Assembly (NCBI GenBank): GCA_021824635.1
Contig: JAKAKD010000068.1
Location: 1 to 64,000 of the forward strand
Length of the DNA stretch: 64,000 nucleotides
DNA from: Bacteroidota bacterium
Lineage (GTDB): Bacteria > Bacteroidota > Ignavibacteria > Ignavibacteriales > Melioribacteraceae
Direction: 5' to 3'
Position 1 is the first letter of the stretch. Each line of letters begins with the position of its first letter. The notes under the pieces were generated by a model. The model was given only the letters and a program-made list of their open reading frames with translations. It ran no database searches and was not told the DNA's origin. This document shows, piece after piece, positions 1 to 8,963 of this stretch. Made by a program: the position numbers and the translations under genes.

Positions 1-227
1 AAAATTCAAAATACCTAATGATGAACATTCCAAAATCGTCATTACAAAAAATTCGAGAAATTCTTCCGGCATTAAAAAGTCCTACAATACTTCCTCTGGC
101 TGACGAATCAATGCTTGCAGTACATGCCGTAATTCCATCGGAAATGTTCTGGGAAATTCAAGAAAAATTACATCTTGCAGGTGCATCTGGATTATTATTG
201 ATACCAATTGAGAATATGATATTATGA
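1..227 (+). CDS. hisG: ATP phosphoribosyltransferase, C-terminal part (5' truncated by window edge)
   Basis: The reading frame is open from base 3 and has no stop upstream, so the gene begins outside the window. The visible 75 residues match the HisG C-terminal regulatory domain of long-form enzymes: the NSKYLMMNIPK start, the PALKSPTILPLADE stretch and the closing LLLIPIENMIL strand. HisG joins ATP and PRPP in the first step of histidine synthesis. In long-form enzymes this domain binds histidine for feedback inhibition (family knowledge). The stop overlaps the hisD start as ATGA, so hisG heads the operon seen here. An internal ATG at 18 is not the real start, because the homology continues upstream of it. 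Confidence 0.93.
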   Translation, partial: NSKYLMMNIPKSSLQKIREILPALKSPTILPLADESMLAVHAVIPSEMFWEIQEKLHLAGASGLLLIPIENMIL

Positions 228-1513
228 AAATCTATTCGATAAAAAATATCTCGGAGATTAAGCTAAGCAGTCTGTTCACTCGCCGCGCACTTGAGACCGA
301 GAGTATCTTCAAGATTGTTAAACCTATTGTTGAAAATGTTAAACTAAAAGGTATGCATGCCGCGCTCAAGTATGCGAAAAATTTTGATGGCTACAGCGCT
401 GAAAAAATATTGGTTTCAAAAAAAGAATATCAAGAAGCGGAGAAATTACTGGATAGCGAAGCAAAAAAAGCATTGCTAACTGCTGCAAAAAATATTGAAA
501 AATTTCACAGCAAACAGATTCCGGCTGGATACGAAGTAGAAACGATGGATGGTGTAAAATGCTATAGAGAATTTCGAGCAATTGAAAATGTTGCTCTATA
601 TGTACCCGGCGGCACGGCAGTCCTTCCGTCTACTTTATTAATGCTTGGAATTCCGGCACAACTTGCAGGATGTAAAAGAATCGCCGCTTTGTCACCGACA
701 AAAGATACGATCAATCCCGCAGTTCTCTTCGCAGCAAAGATTTGCGGAATTAACGAATTTTATAAAATCGGCGGTGCACATGGAATTTCTTTGCTGGCTT
801 ATGGCGACAAGCAAATCAAAAAAGTTGATAAAATATTTGGTCCGGGAAATCAATTTGTAACTGCCGCAAAAACATTGATTAGCATTGATCCCCAAGGATC
901 TGCAATTGATATGCCTGCCGGTCCAAGCGAAGTATTGATAATTGCAGATGGAAAAGCAAATCCATCTTACATCGCTTCAGATTTACTTTCACAGGCAGAG
1001 CATGGAAAAGATTCTCAAGTAATTCTGTTAACAACAAGCAGAAAATTAGCAACTGATGTTCAAAATGAAATTAAGCGGCAAAAAAAATATTTGTCAAGAG
1101 GAGAATATATCAACGGATCGTTGAAAAATTCATTCATTCTTATCGTTGATTCGATAGATGAAGCAATTAAACTTAGCAATCAATACGCGCCTGAACATTT
1201 GATCCTAAATATAGAGCGTGCCGAAAAAATCAAAAATAAAATTACAAATGCAGGCTCAGTATTTTTGGGCAAGTACTCTGCGGAAAGTATCGGCGATTAC
1301 GCTTCCGGCACAAATCATTCCCTTCCAACATACGGCTACGCAAAATCGTATGGAGGAATTTCTGTTGAATCATTTATGAAAGCAATTACATTCCAAAAAG
1401 TGAGCAAAAAAGGATTGAAAGAGATTGCTCCTACTGTTTTAAAATTAGCGTCACTTGAAAAACTTGACGCACACGCAAATTCAATTAAAGTAAGAGTGAA
1501 AAATGAAAATTGA
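224..1513 (+). CDS. hisD: Histidinol dehydrogenase
   Basis: This 429-residue protein catalyses the last two steps of histidine synthesis, oxidising histidinol to histidine with NAD and zinc. Its length is normal for the family. Visible motifs are VALYVPGGTAVLPST, the nucleotide-binding KIFGPGNQFVTAAK segment, the SQAEHGKDSQ stretch with zinc-ligand Gln/His, and SIGDYASGTNHSLPT. The ATG overlaps the hisG stop by four bases and the 3' end overlaps hisC by 11 bases, so translation is probably coupled. There is no sign of damage. Confidence 0.97.
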   Translation: MKIYSIKNISEIKLSSLFTRRALETESIFKIVKPIVENVKLKGMHAALKYAKNFDGYSAEKILVSKKEYQEAEKLLDSEAKKALLTAAKNIEKFHSKQIPAGYEVETMDGVKCYREFRAIENVALYVPGGTAVLPSTLLMLGIPAQLAGCKRIAALSPTKDTINPAVLFAAKICGINEFYKIGGAHGISLLAYGDKQIKKVDKIFGPGNQFVTAAKTLISIDPQGSAIDMPAGPSEVLIIADGKANPSYIASDLLSQAEHGKDSQVILLTTSRKLATDVQNEIKRQKKYLSRGEYINGSLKNSFILIVDSIDEAIKLSNQYAPEHLILNIERAEKIKNKITNAGSVFLGKYSAESIGDYASGTNHSLPTYGYAKSYGGISVESFMKAITFQKVSKKGLKEIAPTVLKLASLEKLDAHANSIKVRVKNEN

Positions 1514-2546
1514 ATCGTTAGTTAGAGAAAACATTCTCAAATTAAAGCCATATACATCGGCGCGCGGAGATTACCTAACCGGAATTCTTCTAGATGCAAA
1601 TGAAAACAGTTTTGGCTCAGTGGTTAAAGATGAATGGCATCTTGAACTGAACCGTTATCCCGATCCGTTCCATAACCAATTAAGAAATGAACTAGGCTCT
1701 TATCTGAATGTTGAAAAAGATAAATTATTTATTGGAGTTGGATCGGATGAGATAATTGATTTGCTGGTAAGAATATTCTGCGAGCCGAAAATTGATAATG
1801 CAGTTATACTTGAACCGACTTACGGAATGTATAAAGTTGCATGCGATGTTAATGATGTATCTACAATTCCGGTAATGCTGGATGAGTCATTCCAACCGCG
1901 ACTGGATAAAATTTATTCCGCAATTAACAAGAACACAAAACTAATTTTTATCTGTTCGCCTAATAATCCAACTGGAAATGTTATCAACTCCGAGAGCATT
2001 TTAAATTTAGCAAAAAATTTTAACGGAATTATTATTGTTGATGAAGCTTATGCCGAATTTAGCGGCAAACCTTCAATGATTAATATGGTCGAGAAGCATC
2101 CAAATATCGTTGTGCTTAGAACATTTTCAAAAGCATGGGGACTTGCCGGAGTGCGTTGCGGTTACTGTATAACTTCACCGGAGATTATAAAGTTACTTTA
2201 TAAAATTAAGCTTCCCTATAATATTAATAAGCTGACCTCACAAATTGTGATATATGCACTAAAAAATTTCGCACAAAAAGATAAATTTGTTACTGCAATT
2301 AATTTCGAGAAAGAATTTCTAATAAAAGAATTAAAATTGATTCAAAAAATTAAAAAAGTATTTACCTCTGACAGCAATTTTATTTTGTTTGAATGCGCGA
2401 ATCCGACGGACATTTATCATAAATTAACAGAGAAGGGAATAATCATTCGCGATAGAAGTAATCAAGTGAAAAATTGTCTCAGAGTTTCTGTCGGAACGCG
2501 GGATCAGAATGAAAAATTCTTGAATGAACTACGGAATGTATTATGA
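1503..2546 (+). CDS. hisC: Histidinol-phosphate aminotransferase
   Basis: A 347-residue fold-type I PLP aminotransferase that converts imidazole-acetol phosphate to histidinol phosphate with glutamate as amino donor. It shows DANENSFG near the N-terminus, SPNNPTGN, the VDEAYAEF PLP-ring segment, and RTFSKAWGLAGVRCGY with the Schiff-base Lys. Position between hisD and hisB fits HisC rather than a general aromatic aminotransferase. It overlaps hisD by 11 bases and hisB by 4. Confidence 0.96.
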   Translation: MKIESLVRENILKLKPYTSARGDYLTGILLDANENSFGSVVKDEWHLELNRYPDPFHNQLRNELGSYLNVEKDKLFIGVGSDEIIDLLVRIFCEPKIDNAVILEPTYGMYKVACDVNDVSTIPVMLDESFQPRLDKIYSAINKNTKLIFICSPNNPTGNVINSESILNLAKNFNGIIIVDEAYAEFSGKPSMINMVEKHPNIVVLRTFSKAWGLAGVRCGYCITSPEIIKLLYKIKLPYNINKLTSQIVIYALKNFAQKDKFVTAINFEKEFLIKELKLIQKIKKVFTSDSNFILFECANPTDIYHKLTEKGIIIRDRSNQVKNCLRVSVGTRDQNEKFLNELRNVL

Positions 2547-3154
2547 ATAAAAATGCTGCTAAAATAAAAAATGCCCGTAAATCGGAACATTTAAGAATGA
2601 CGAATGAAACTGTTATTAAAATAAAACTGGATTTGGAGGGAACCGGCAAATCTAAAATAAAAACCGGAATCGGATTTTTTGATCATATGCTTGAGCAATT
2701 GGCAAAACATTCGAATATATATATGGATATTAAGGTAAAAGGAGATTTGCACATTGATGAACACCATACTGTTGAAGATGTTGGAATTGCTTTAGGAGAA
2801 GCAATAAGCAAAGCCCTTGGAGACAGAAAGGGAATTGAACGTTTTGGATTTATGCTCCCAATGGATGACGCTCTTGCAGAATGTGCTGTTGATCTCGGCG
2901 GAAGAGCTTTCCTTTCATTTAATTGTAAATTTAAACGCGAGATGATAGGAGGATTTCCAACAGAACTGTTTAAGGAATTTTTTAGAGGATTATCAATCGG
3001 TCTACGGGCGAATATTCATATTAAAGCAAGAGGAGAGAACGACCATCATAAAGCTGAAGCAATATTCAAAGCGCTGGCAAGGGCGCTCAATAATGCGCTT
3101 AAATTTGATTCCAGAAACAAAGGCGGTTTGCCTTCAACAAAAGGATTGATATGA
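2543..3154 (+). CDS. hisB: Imidazoleglycerol-phosphate dehydratase (monofunctional)
   Basis: A 203-residue dehydratase that turns imidazoleglycerol phosphate into imidazole-acetol phosphate using Mn. The duplicated metal-binding motifs are present as DEHHTVEDVG and ENDHHKAEAIFKA, with FFDHMLEQLAKH and a closing LPSTKG. There is no HAD phosphatase domain, so histidinol-phosphate phosphatase must be encoded elsewhere; none was recognised in the window except the heptose-bisphosphatase-like HAD protein at 13540. The ATG overlaps the hisC stop (ATGA), which supports this start although it gives about 17 extra N-terminal residues. Confidence 0.96.
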   Translation: MNKNAAKIKNARKSEHLRMTNETVIKIKLDLEGTGKSKIKTGIGFFDHMLEQLAKHSNIYMDIKVKGDLHIDEHHTVEDVGIALGEAISKALGDRKGIERFGFMLPMDDALAECAVDLGGRAFLSFNCKFKREMIGGFPTELFKEFFRGLSIGLRANIHIKARGENDHHKAEAIFKALARALNNALKFDSRNKGGLPSTKGLI

Positions 3155-3738
3155 TTGCATTGATTGATTACGGAGCCGGTAATATGGCATCGGTGGCAAA
3201 TGTTCTTGATGAATTGAACTATGAATATATAATTACTAATCACGAAAGCGATATCTCTAAAGCTGCCAAAATTATTTTTCCGGGTGTGGGTGAAGCATCC
3301 TCTGCAATAAAGAATCTACACTTGACAAATCTGTTCACGATGTTGCGTGTAACAAAGAAACCGATGCTTGGAATTTGTCTTGGTATGCAGTTGCTGTGCG
3401 ATAAATCAAAAGAAGGAAACACTACCTGTCTTGGAATTTTTCCGGCTACGACTGAAAAGTTTGATGAAACAAAGATTAAAGTGCCTAATATGGGCTGGAA
3501 TCAAATTAAATATGTTAGGCAGTCAAAATTATTCTCTGAAATTCCCGACGAAGAATATTTCTATTTCGCAAATTCTTATTATGTTCCGGTAAATGAAAAC
3601 ACAACCTCGATTTGTAATTACGGAATTGATTTCTGTTCTTCGATGGAAAAAAATAATTTTTACGGAGTTCAATTTCACCCGGAGAAATCGGGCAAAATGG
3701 GGATTCAATTAATTAAAAACTTTGTGGAAAAATGTTAA
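3151..3738 (+). CDS. hisH: Imidazole glycerol phosphate synthase, glutaminase subunit
   Basis: A 195-residue class I glutamine amidotransferase that feeds ammonia to HisF. The nucleophile elbow GICLGMQLLCDKS holds the catalytic Cys, and GVQFHPEKSG holds the catalytic His and Glu. The N-terminal IDYGAGNMASV is typical of HisH. It overlaps hisB (ATGA) and hisA (7 bases). HisH and HisF form one heterodimeric enzyme; hisA sits between their genes, a common order. Confidence 0.96.
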   Translation: MIALIDYGAGNMASVANVLDELNYEYIITNHESDISKAAKIIFPGVGEASSAIKNLHLTNLFTMLRVTKKPMLGICLGMQLLCDKSKEGNTTCLGIFPATTEKFDETKIKVPNMGWNQIKYVRQSKLFSEIPDEEYFYFANSYYVPVNENTTSICNYGIDFCSSMEKNNFYGVQFHPEKSGKMGIQLIKNFVEKC

Positions 3739-4448
3739 TAATTCCAGCAATAGACATCTTGGACGGAAAAGTTGTCCGTCTGCAAAAAGGAAATTTCGCT
3801 ACGGCGAAAAGTTATTCAGATCATCCGGTTGATCAAGCAAAAATTTATGATGAGTCCGGTTTTGAATGGATTCACATTGTTGATCTCTCCGGATCAAAAG
3901 ATGGAATAATTACTTCATTAAAAATTCTTGAAGAGATTAAACAGAAAACAAAATTAAAAATTGAATTCGGCGGGGGAATTAGAAGCACCGAGGATATTTC
4001 CAAGTTGTTTTCAATTGGAGTTGATAAAGTTGTTGTCGGCTCGCTTCCGATTTTGGATAAACCCGAATTTGAAAGGGTTGTTGAATCATTTCCGCCGGAT
4101 AAAATTATTATTGCGGCTGATACAAAGAAGGGAGAAGTTGTAGTAAAAGGATGGAGCGAAAATTCATTCCTTGAGATTAGTGTTTATATAACTCAATGCA
4201 AAGGTTACGGAATTAACAACTTTCTTATTACCGATATTGATAAAGACGGAATGCTTGAAGGACCGAATTTACGTCTTTATCATAGCATTAAAGAAATCTT
4301 TCCTGATCTATTCTTAATTGCATCCGGCGGTATAAGAAGCAAAAATGATTTAGAAGATCTCAAAGAATTTAAATGCGATGCTGCCATTGTTGGTAAAGCA
4401 ATTTACGAGAATAAAATTGATCTAAAGGAACTGTCAAAATTTGATTAG
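3732..4448 (+). CDS. hisA: ProFAR isomerase (phosphoribosylformimino-AICAR-phosphate isomerase)
   Basis: A 238-residue TIM barrel that performs the Amadori rearrangement of ProFAR to PRFAR. The N-terminal IIPAIDILDGKVVRLQKG carries the catalytic Asp, EFGGGIRS is the first phosphate loop, and ITDIDKDGMLEGPN and ASGGIRS are the second-half motifs. It is homologous to HisF, the next gene, but the AIDILDGK and DIDKDGMLEG versions identify HisA. It starts inside the end of hisH. Confidence 0.96.
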   Translation: MLIIPAIDILDGKVVRLQKGNFATAKSYSDHPVDQAKIYDESGFEWIHIVDLSGSKDGIITSLKILEEIKQKTKLKIEFGGGIRSTEDISKLFSIGVDKVVVGSLPILDKPEFERVVESFPPDKIIIAADTKKGEVVVKGWSENSFLEISVYITQCKGYGINNFLITDIDKDGMLEGPNLRLYHSIKEIFPDLFLIASGGIRSKNDLEDLKEFKCDAAIVGKAIYENKIDLKELSKFD

Positions 4449-5193
4449 CAAAAGAATCATCCCTTGTCTTGACGTACAAAACGGCATGGTAGTAAAAGGA
4501 ATTAATTTTGTTGAACTGCGTCATGCCGGTTCGGCAGTTGAACTTGCTGAAAGATATTACAACGAAGGAGCCGATGAATTAGTTTTTCTTGATATTACTG
4601 CATCAATAGAAAAAAGAAAAACTTTGGTTGAACTTGTAAAACAAGTCGCTAAGGTTATAAGAATACCTTTTACTGTAGGCGGAGGAATCTCTGAACTGAA
4701 AGATATTGAAGCATTGCTTGGAGCCGGTGCAGATAAAGTTTCGCTTAACACTTCAATTGTAAAAAATCCTTCTTTAATTTCCGAAGCAGCAAAAAGATTC
4801 GGCAGTCAAGCTGTTGTTGCCGCTATTGATGTCAAAAATGTCGGATCGCAAAAAAAAGTATTTGTTAAAGGCGGTAAAGAAGAAACGGAATTGGATGGTC
4901 TTGCGTGGTGCAAAAAAGTAAATGAACTTGGCGCCGGAGAAATATTATTAACATCAATGGATCATGACGGAACCAAGAACGGCTACGATCTTCCGTTTTT
5001 AAAACAAGTAGTTGAGAATATAACTATTCCACTTATCGCTTCCGGAGGCGCCGGTACTAAAGAGCATTTTCTGGATGTTTTTAATGTTGGCGTTGACGCT
5101 GCTCTGGCCGCTTCGCTTTTTCATTATGAAGAGTTGACCATTAAAGAACTGAAACAATATTTACAATCAAACGGAATTAGAGTGCGTTTATGA
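4441..5193 (+). CDS. hisF: Imidazole glycerol phosphate synthase, cyclase subunit
   Basis: A 250-residue TIM barrel that uses HisH-derived ammonia to close the imidazole ring and release AICAR. Diagnostic motifs are IIPCLDVQNGMVVKG with the catalytic Asp, FTVGGGIS, LTSMDHDGTKNGYD with the second catalytic Asp, and IASGGAGT. The start is TTG at 4441, inside the end of hisA; no ATG lies close to the conserved N-terminus, so TTG is well supported. Confidence 0.96.
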   Translation: MISKRIIPCLDVQNGMVVKGINFVELRHAGSAVELAERYYNEGADELVFLDITASIEKRKTLVELVKQVAKVIRIPFTVGGGISELKDIEALLGAGADKVSLNTSIVKNPSLISEAAKRFGSQAVVAAIDVKNVGSQKKVFVKGGKEETELDGLAWCKKVNELGAGEILLTSMDHDGTKNGYDLPFLKQVVENITIPLIASGGAGTKEHFLDVFNVGVDAALAASLFHYEELTIKELKQYLQSNGIRVRL

Positions 5194-5804
5194 TAAAAAC
5201 TGATGAATTAAATTTTGAAAAACTTGGCGGATTAATTCCTGTTGTTGTCACTGACTCGGAGACAAATCAAGTTCTAATGCTCGGCTTTATGAATAAAGAA
5301 GCATTTGAAAAAACAATCGAAACAAAACGAGTAACTTTTTTCAGCAGAACAAGAAATACTTTATGGACGAAAGGGGAAACATCCGGTAATTTCTTGAATC
5401 TTATTGATATCAAAGAAGATTGCGATAACGATTCTCTTCTTCTCTTTGCCAAACCCACCGGACCAACTTGTCACAAAGGGACTTATTCATGTTTCGGGAT
5501 TAAGAAGAACAATTCTCTTTTCATTGATCAGCTTAGTCAATTGATTAAAGAAAGAAAGGAAAATCTTCCGGAGAATTCCTACACAACAAAACTTTTTGAG
5601 GAAGGTGCCGATAGAATTATTCAGAAAGTCGGAGAAGAAGCAATTGAAACTGTTATTGCCGCTAAGAACCGGGATAAAGAAGAGATTATAAATGAAACCT
5701 CCGATTTGATCTATCATTTGCTTGTAATGCTTGCCGAGCAGGAAATTGGGTTTGACGAAGTTGTAAATAAGCTTATATCCCGTCATCAAATAAAACCGCA
5801 ATAA
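5190..5804 (+). CDS. hisI: Bifunctional phosphoribosyl-AMP cyclohydrolase / phosphoribosyl-ATP pyrophosphatase
   Basis: This 204-residue fusion performs steps 2 and 3 of the pathway. The N-terminal cyclohydrolase (about 1-115) has TLWTKGETSGNFL, the metal-binding CDNDSLLL and GPTCHKGTYSCFG. The C-terminal pyrophosphohydrolase (about 115-204) has EEGADRIIQKVGEEAIETV, with the acidic residues of the MazG-like fold, and NETSDLIYHLLVM. It overlaps hisF by four bases and closes the operon; the next gene is 285 bases away. The gene is often called hisIE. Confidence 0.96.
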   Translation: MIKTDELNFEKLGGLIPVVVTDSETNQVLMLGFMNKEAFEKTIETKRVTFFSRTRNTLWTKGETSGNFLNLIDIKEDCDNDSLLLFAKPTGPTCHKGTYSCFGIKKNNSLFIDQLSQLIKERKENLPENSYTTKLFEEGADRIIQKVGEEAIETVIAAKNRDKEEIINETSDLIYHLLVMLAEQEIGFDEVVNKLISRHQIKPQ

Positions 5805-6089
5805 AGCTCAAATTCAGCTTATTTCCCCAAATTAATAGTTCAATTAAGCCATCCCAGAACAAATATTCACTTCTAAACTAAACTTTAATAAGGTCACTTC
5901 GATAATTATAACATAAGGGGTATAACTATAATGAAAATCAATTTGGTGATAAAAAAATAGATCAAAAATTTGCAGCCAGCCATTTGCATTAATTGAAATT
6001 ATAATCAGCCGTTTCTATATAAAATATTACTAGTCTTGTTGAAAAAATTTACTCGAAAAAATAGTCTGTTTAATAAAGAGTAATTTATA

Positions 6090-7022
6090 ATGTATCGAAG
6101 TAATAACTTGATGGGCGTTATACTTGCCGGGGGCGAGGGGGTTCGACTTCAAAATTTTGTGCGGACACTTTACGGATATCACCGACCGAAGCAATATTGC
6201 ACATTCACAGGCACACGTTCAATGTTCAAGCACACAATTGACCGTGCAGCTATGCTGATTCCACCAAATCAATTACTTACAGTTGTGAATAGCGATCACC
6301 GCAATTATGTTGCTGAAGAATCATTAAACCGAACTCCGATTACAATTCTTGAACAACCGTGTCTTCGAGATACCGCCGCGGGAATTCTTTTACCTCTTCT
6401 GAAAATTGAAAACATTAATCCAAACGCGACTGTTGCAATCTTTCCCTCAGATCATTACATACTAAATGAAAAAAGATTTATGGAACACGTTGATAAAGCC
6501 GCTCAATTTATAGATGAGAATCCAAAATCAATTGTTATGCTTGGAATCAAACCTAATAAAATTGAATCGGGTTACGGATGGATTGAACCGACACGCGATT
6601 TATTCAGCGACGGCGTAACTAAAATCTTTAACGTAAAAAAGTTTATTGAAAAACCCGACAGCAGTTACACAAAAGTTCTTATGAGCAAGGGCTGCATGAT
6701 CAATACATTTGTTATGATCGGTAAATGTTCAGCGTTTATTAAGCATATAAACTTTTGTCTGCCGGAACTTGTCGGCGCATTTAAGCCGATCCGCGCAAAG
6801 ATGGGAACCTCCATGGAAAAAATAAATATTAGACGGCTATATAAATATCTCCCTTCGTTTAATTTTTCAAAATCCGTTCTGGAAAATATTCCTCAATACC
6901 TGAATGTTCTTGAAGTAACGGATGTCTATTGGAGCGATTGGGGTGATGAACACCGTATAAACACCGATCTAGAAACTATTAACGTTGCTATGGAAGAATC
7001 GCTATTGGCAATGTCGTTTTGA
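6090..7022 (+). CDS. Sugar-phosphate nucleotidyltransferase, mannose-1-phosphate guanylyltransferase-like
   Basis: A 310-residue nucleotidyltransferase with the signature loop GVILAGGEGVRLQNF, then HRPKQYCTF, the metal-site Asp in IFPSDHYIL, and IGIKPNKIESGYGWIE-type spacing seen in GDP-mannose pyrophosphorylases. It lacks a C-terminal isomerase domain. The TRLRP-type part of the nucleotide loop is altered (GVRLQNFVRTLYG), so substrate choice cannot be read with certainty. A canonical manC lies at 47321, so this copy may serve another sugar or a separate polysaccharide. It stands alone, with a hairpin terminator directly after it. An AAAGAG Shine-Dalgarno lies upstream of the ATG. Confidence 0.8.
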   Translation: MYRSNNLMGVILAGGEGVRLQNFVRTLYGYHRPKQYCTFTGTRSMFKHTIDRAAMLIPPNQLLTVVNSDHRNYVAEESLNRTPITILEQPCLRDTAAGILLPLLKIENINPNATVAIFPSDHYILNEKRFMEHVDKAAQFIDENPKSIVMLGIKPNKIESGYGWIEPTRDLFSDGVTKIFNVKKFIEKPDSSYTKVLMSKGCMINTFVMIGKCSAFIKHINFCLPELVGAFKPIRAKMGTSMEKINIRRLYKYLPSFNFSKSVLENIPQYLNVLEVTDVYWSDWGDEHRINTDLETINVAMEESLLAMSF

Positions 7023-7044
7023 GAACAGGGATTCCTGTTTTCTT
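7022..7044 (+). terminator. Probable intrinsic terminator after the nucleotidyltransferase gene
   Basis: Inverted repeat AACAGG / CCTGTT with a GATT loop, extendable by weaker pairs to AGAACAGG, followed by TTTTCTT. It starts at the stop codon of the preceding gene. Confidence 0.55.
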
Positions 7045-7230
7045 GGGGGGCGAATTTATTTGGATTTATTTAACACGATGTACCTATCAGTCCGTGTATC
7101 GTGAAAAGTGGAATTGACATCTTTATTTTTCACTTCCCGTTTCTCCTCTTATGTATACCACTCTATTCCGGTTAATTGCAAATTATTTTTCATTTAAGTA
7201 AATTTTAAATGTAACAAAAGCATGTAAGCA

Positions 7231-7596
7231 ATGGGTAAGACACATCTTAAATATTTTTTAATTTCTCTATTCACTATACTTTCTTTTAATATCGGTTGTT
7301 CGCAGTTAACTTCACCCGATAATCCGTACTGGGTAGAAAAGCTGATTGCAGAATTTAAAAGTCAGCCGGTCGGCAATCCACCGCAATCTATTTGGCGTTA
7401 CGAATACAAAGGAAAGATTGTCTATTATATCCCACCACAGTGCTGCGACCAATTCAGCAAGTTATATGATGAAAATGGAAATATTCTTGGAGCGCCGGAC
7501 GGAGGATTCAGCGGAGAGGGTGACGGACGCTTTACAGATTTTTTTACTGAACGTAAAAATGAAAAGTTAATCTGGAAAGATGATCGCCAACGGTGA
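7231..7596 (+). CDS. Small secreted lipoprotein with a CCDQ motif, function unknown
   Basis: This 121-residue protein begins with a signal peptide ending in a lipobox (FNIGC, Cys 23), so it is probably a lipidated envelope protein. The mature part is compact, with an aromatic-rich WRYEYKGKIVYYIPPQCCDQFSKLYD stretch (two adjacent Cys, split here by PPQ) and a Gly/Asp-rich GGFSGEGDGRFTDFF tail. It resembles a small DUF family of Bacteroidota lipoproteins (possibly DUF6970, from memory), which has no assigned activity. It is monocistronic and convergent with the gene at 7659. Confidence 0.7.
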   Translation: MGKTHLKYFLISLFTILSFNIGCSQLTSPDNPYWVEKLIAEFKSQPVGNPPQSIWRYEYKGKIVYYIPPQCCDQFSKLYDENGNILGAPDGGFSGEGDGRFTDFFTERKNEKLIWKDDRQR

Positions 7597-7658
7597 ACGA
7601 TTACTTATTCTTCGATCTGATAATGTATGGAATAGAGAAGAAGTTTTAAAAAAAAGGT

Positions 7659-8963
7659 CTAGTTGTAGAGGTAATACCTTCTGGAAAGTTTTCTGAACCA
7701 GTCAATATCTTTTCTTAAAAACTTTTTAATGTCTTCAACTCGAAAACGTTTTGAAAATTTTGTTCTCACCTTATCTGTTCCCAACACAAGATCGAACATT
7801 TTCATTCTTGTTGTAGTTGCTAGAGTAAAAGGATTAATCTGAGGATAAAGGTTGTGATGCACTTGCAGAAAATAAAATTGTAGTTCGAGTAAGTTAACTT
7901 TGTCGAAGTCTGTAATATAAATCTGTACGCCATTCAGAATTTTATCTTTCCAGTCGCCGTAAAGAACTTTGTAAGAGATCGGTCGGAATAAAACACCCGC
8001 CAAATTGAGATCATTCATTTTTCTTGCAAGTGTGTCTGCGTCAATCCATTCAGCGGCAAATGTTTGAAAGGGAAGTGTGTATGTAATTCCAATTCCAAAA
8101 ACAACAAGTTCTCCTAACACTCCCGTGCTTACTAAATACGATGGAGTTTCTTGATAAGGAACGTTTGGAGAAGTAGGAACCCAGATCAATCCGGTATCAC
8201 TAAATTTCATCGAGCGTTTCCACCCATCCATCTTAACAACCTTTAAGCGGCACTTAACTTTATTGCCAATAGCGCTTTTGGAGTTGATAAGATTCGCAAG
8301 TTCTCCGCAAGTTAAACCGTAGACGTAAGGAATTTTGTAGCGGCCTACGAACGATTCGAAATCATCTTCAACAACATTCCCTTCAATGCGTAAACCGCCG
8401 AGCGGATTTGGTCTATCTAAAACAATGAATTGAATTTTATTTTCTGCCGCGGCTTTCATCGCTAGTCCTAAAGAACTAATGTAAGTATAAGAGCGAACGC
8501 CAATATCTTGAATATCATAAACGAGAACATCAATCCCGGCTAACATTTCTTTTGTCGGTTTTTGAGATTTTCCGTAAAGAGAAAAATATTTTATTCCTGT
8601 TGCGGTATCTGTGAAGTTATCAAAAGATTGCCCGGAACCAATCGTACCTTTTAGTCCATGTTCAGGAGAAAATACTGCCGTCAGTTTGAAGTTGTTTGCT
8701 TGTTTGAAAAGATCTACTGTGGATTGAAGTTTACTGTTTACCCCGGTTTGATTTGTAATTAATCCTACACGCATACCTTCGAGAAGAGAAAAATTATTTT
8801 TTTGAAGAACATCAATCCCGAGAGAAACTTTCTGCGATTTGACAGATGATGCTGAAAAAAGTATTAGAAAAAAAAGTGACTGAGTAAATAAAAACCTGAA
8901 CATGTGTGATCTTATTTTATTTTGCACTAAGTCACTAAGGAACTTAATTATGTTTTTCATCAT
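7659..8963 (-). CDS. DUF1343 / NamZ-type exo-beta-N-acetylmuramidase, secreted
   Basis: A 434-residue protein of the DUF1343 family, whose characterised member NamZ (GH171) removes terminal MurNAc from peptidoglycan fragments. Family motifs are GLITNQTGV, FSPEHGLKG, VYDIQDIGVRSYTYIS, DRPNPLGG and YGLTCGELANLI. The N-terminus carries a hydrophobic export segment (FRFLFTQSLFFLILFSASS). The start given overlaps the upstream fchA stop. An internal ATG at 8903 would give a cleaner signal peptide and a 414-residue protein, so the start is uncertain. It is last in the hutI-ftcD-fchA transcription unit, though its function is unrelated; it probably serves cell-wall recycling or scavenging. Confidence 0.85.
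   Translation of the reverse strand: MMKNIIKFLSDLVQNKIRSHMFRFLFTQSLFFLILFSASSVKSQKVSLGIDVLQKNNFSLLEGMRVGLITNQTGVNSKLQSTVDLFKQANNFKLTAVFSPEHGLKGTIGSGQSFDNFTDTATGIKYFSLYGKSQKPTKEMLAGIDVLVYDIQDIGVRSYTYISSLGLAMKAAAENKIQFIVLDRPNPLGGLRIEGNVVEDDFESFVGRYKIPYVYGLTCGELANLINSKSAIGNKVKCRLKVVKMDGWKRSMKFSDTGLIWVPTSPNVPYQETPSYLVSTGVLGELVVFGIGITYTLPFQTFAAEWIDADTLARKMNDLNLAGVLFRPISYKVLYGDWKDKILNGVQIYITDFDKVNLLELQFYFLQVHHNLYPQINPFTLATTTRMKMFDLVLGTDKVRTKFSKRFRVEDIKKFLRKDIDWFRKLSRRYYLYN

Noticed and set aside
5808-5826. A terminator hairpin after the his operon (AAGCT/AGCTT)
   Set aside because: The stem is only five base pairs and is not followed by a T run.
5931-5960. A nine-codon frame with an upstream AGGGG site in the spacer before the nucleotidyltransferase gene
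   Set aside because: Too short, no amino-acid bias suggesting an attenuator, and no terminator or antiterminator pair after it.
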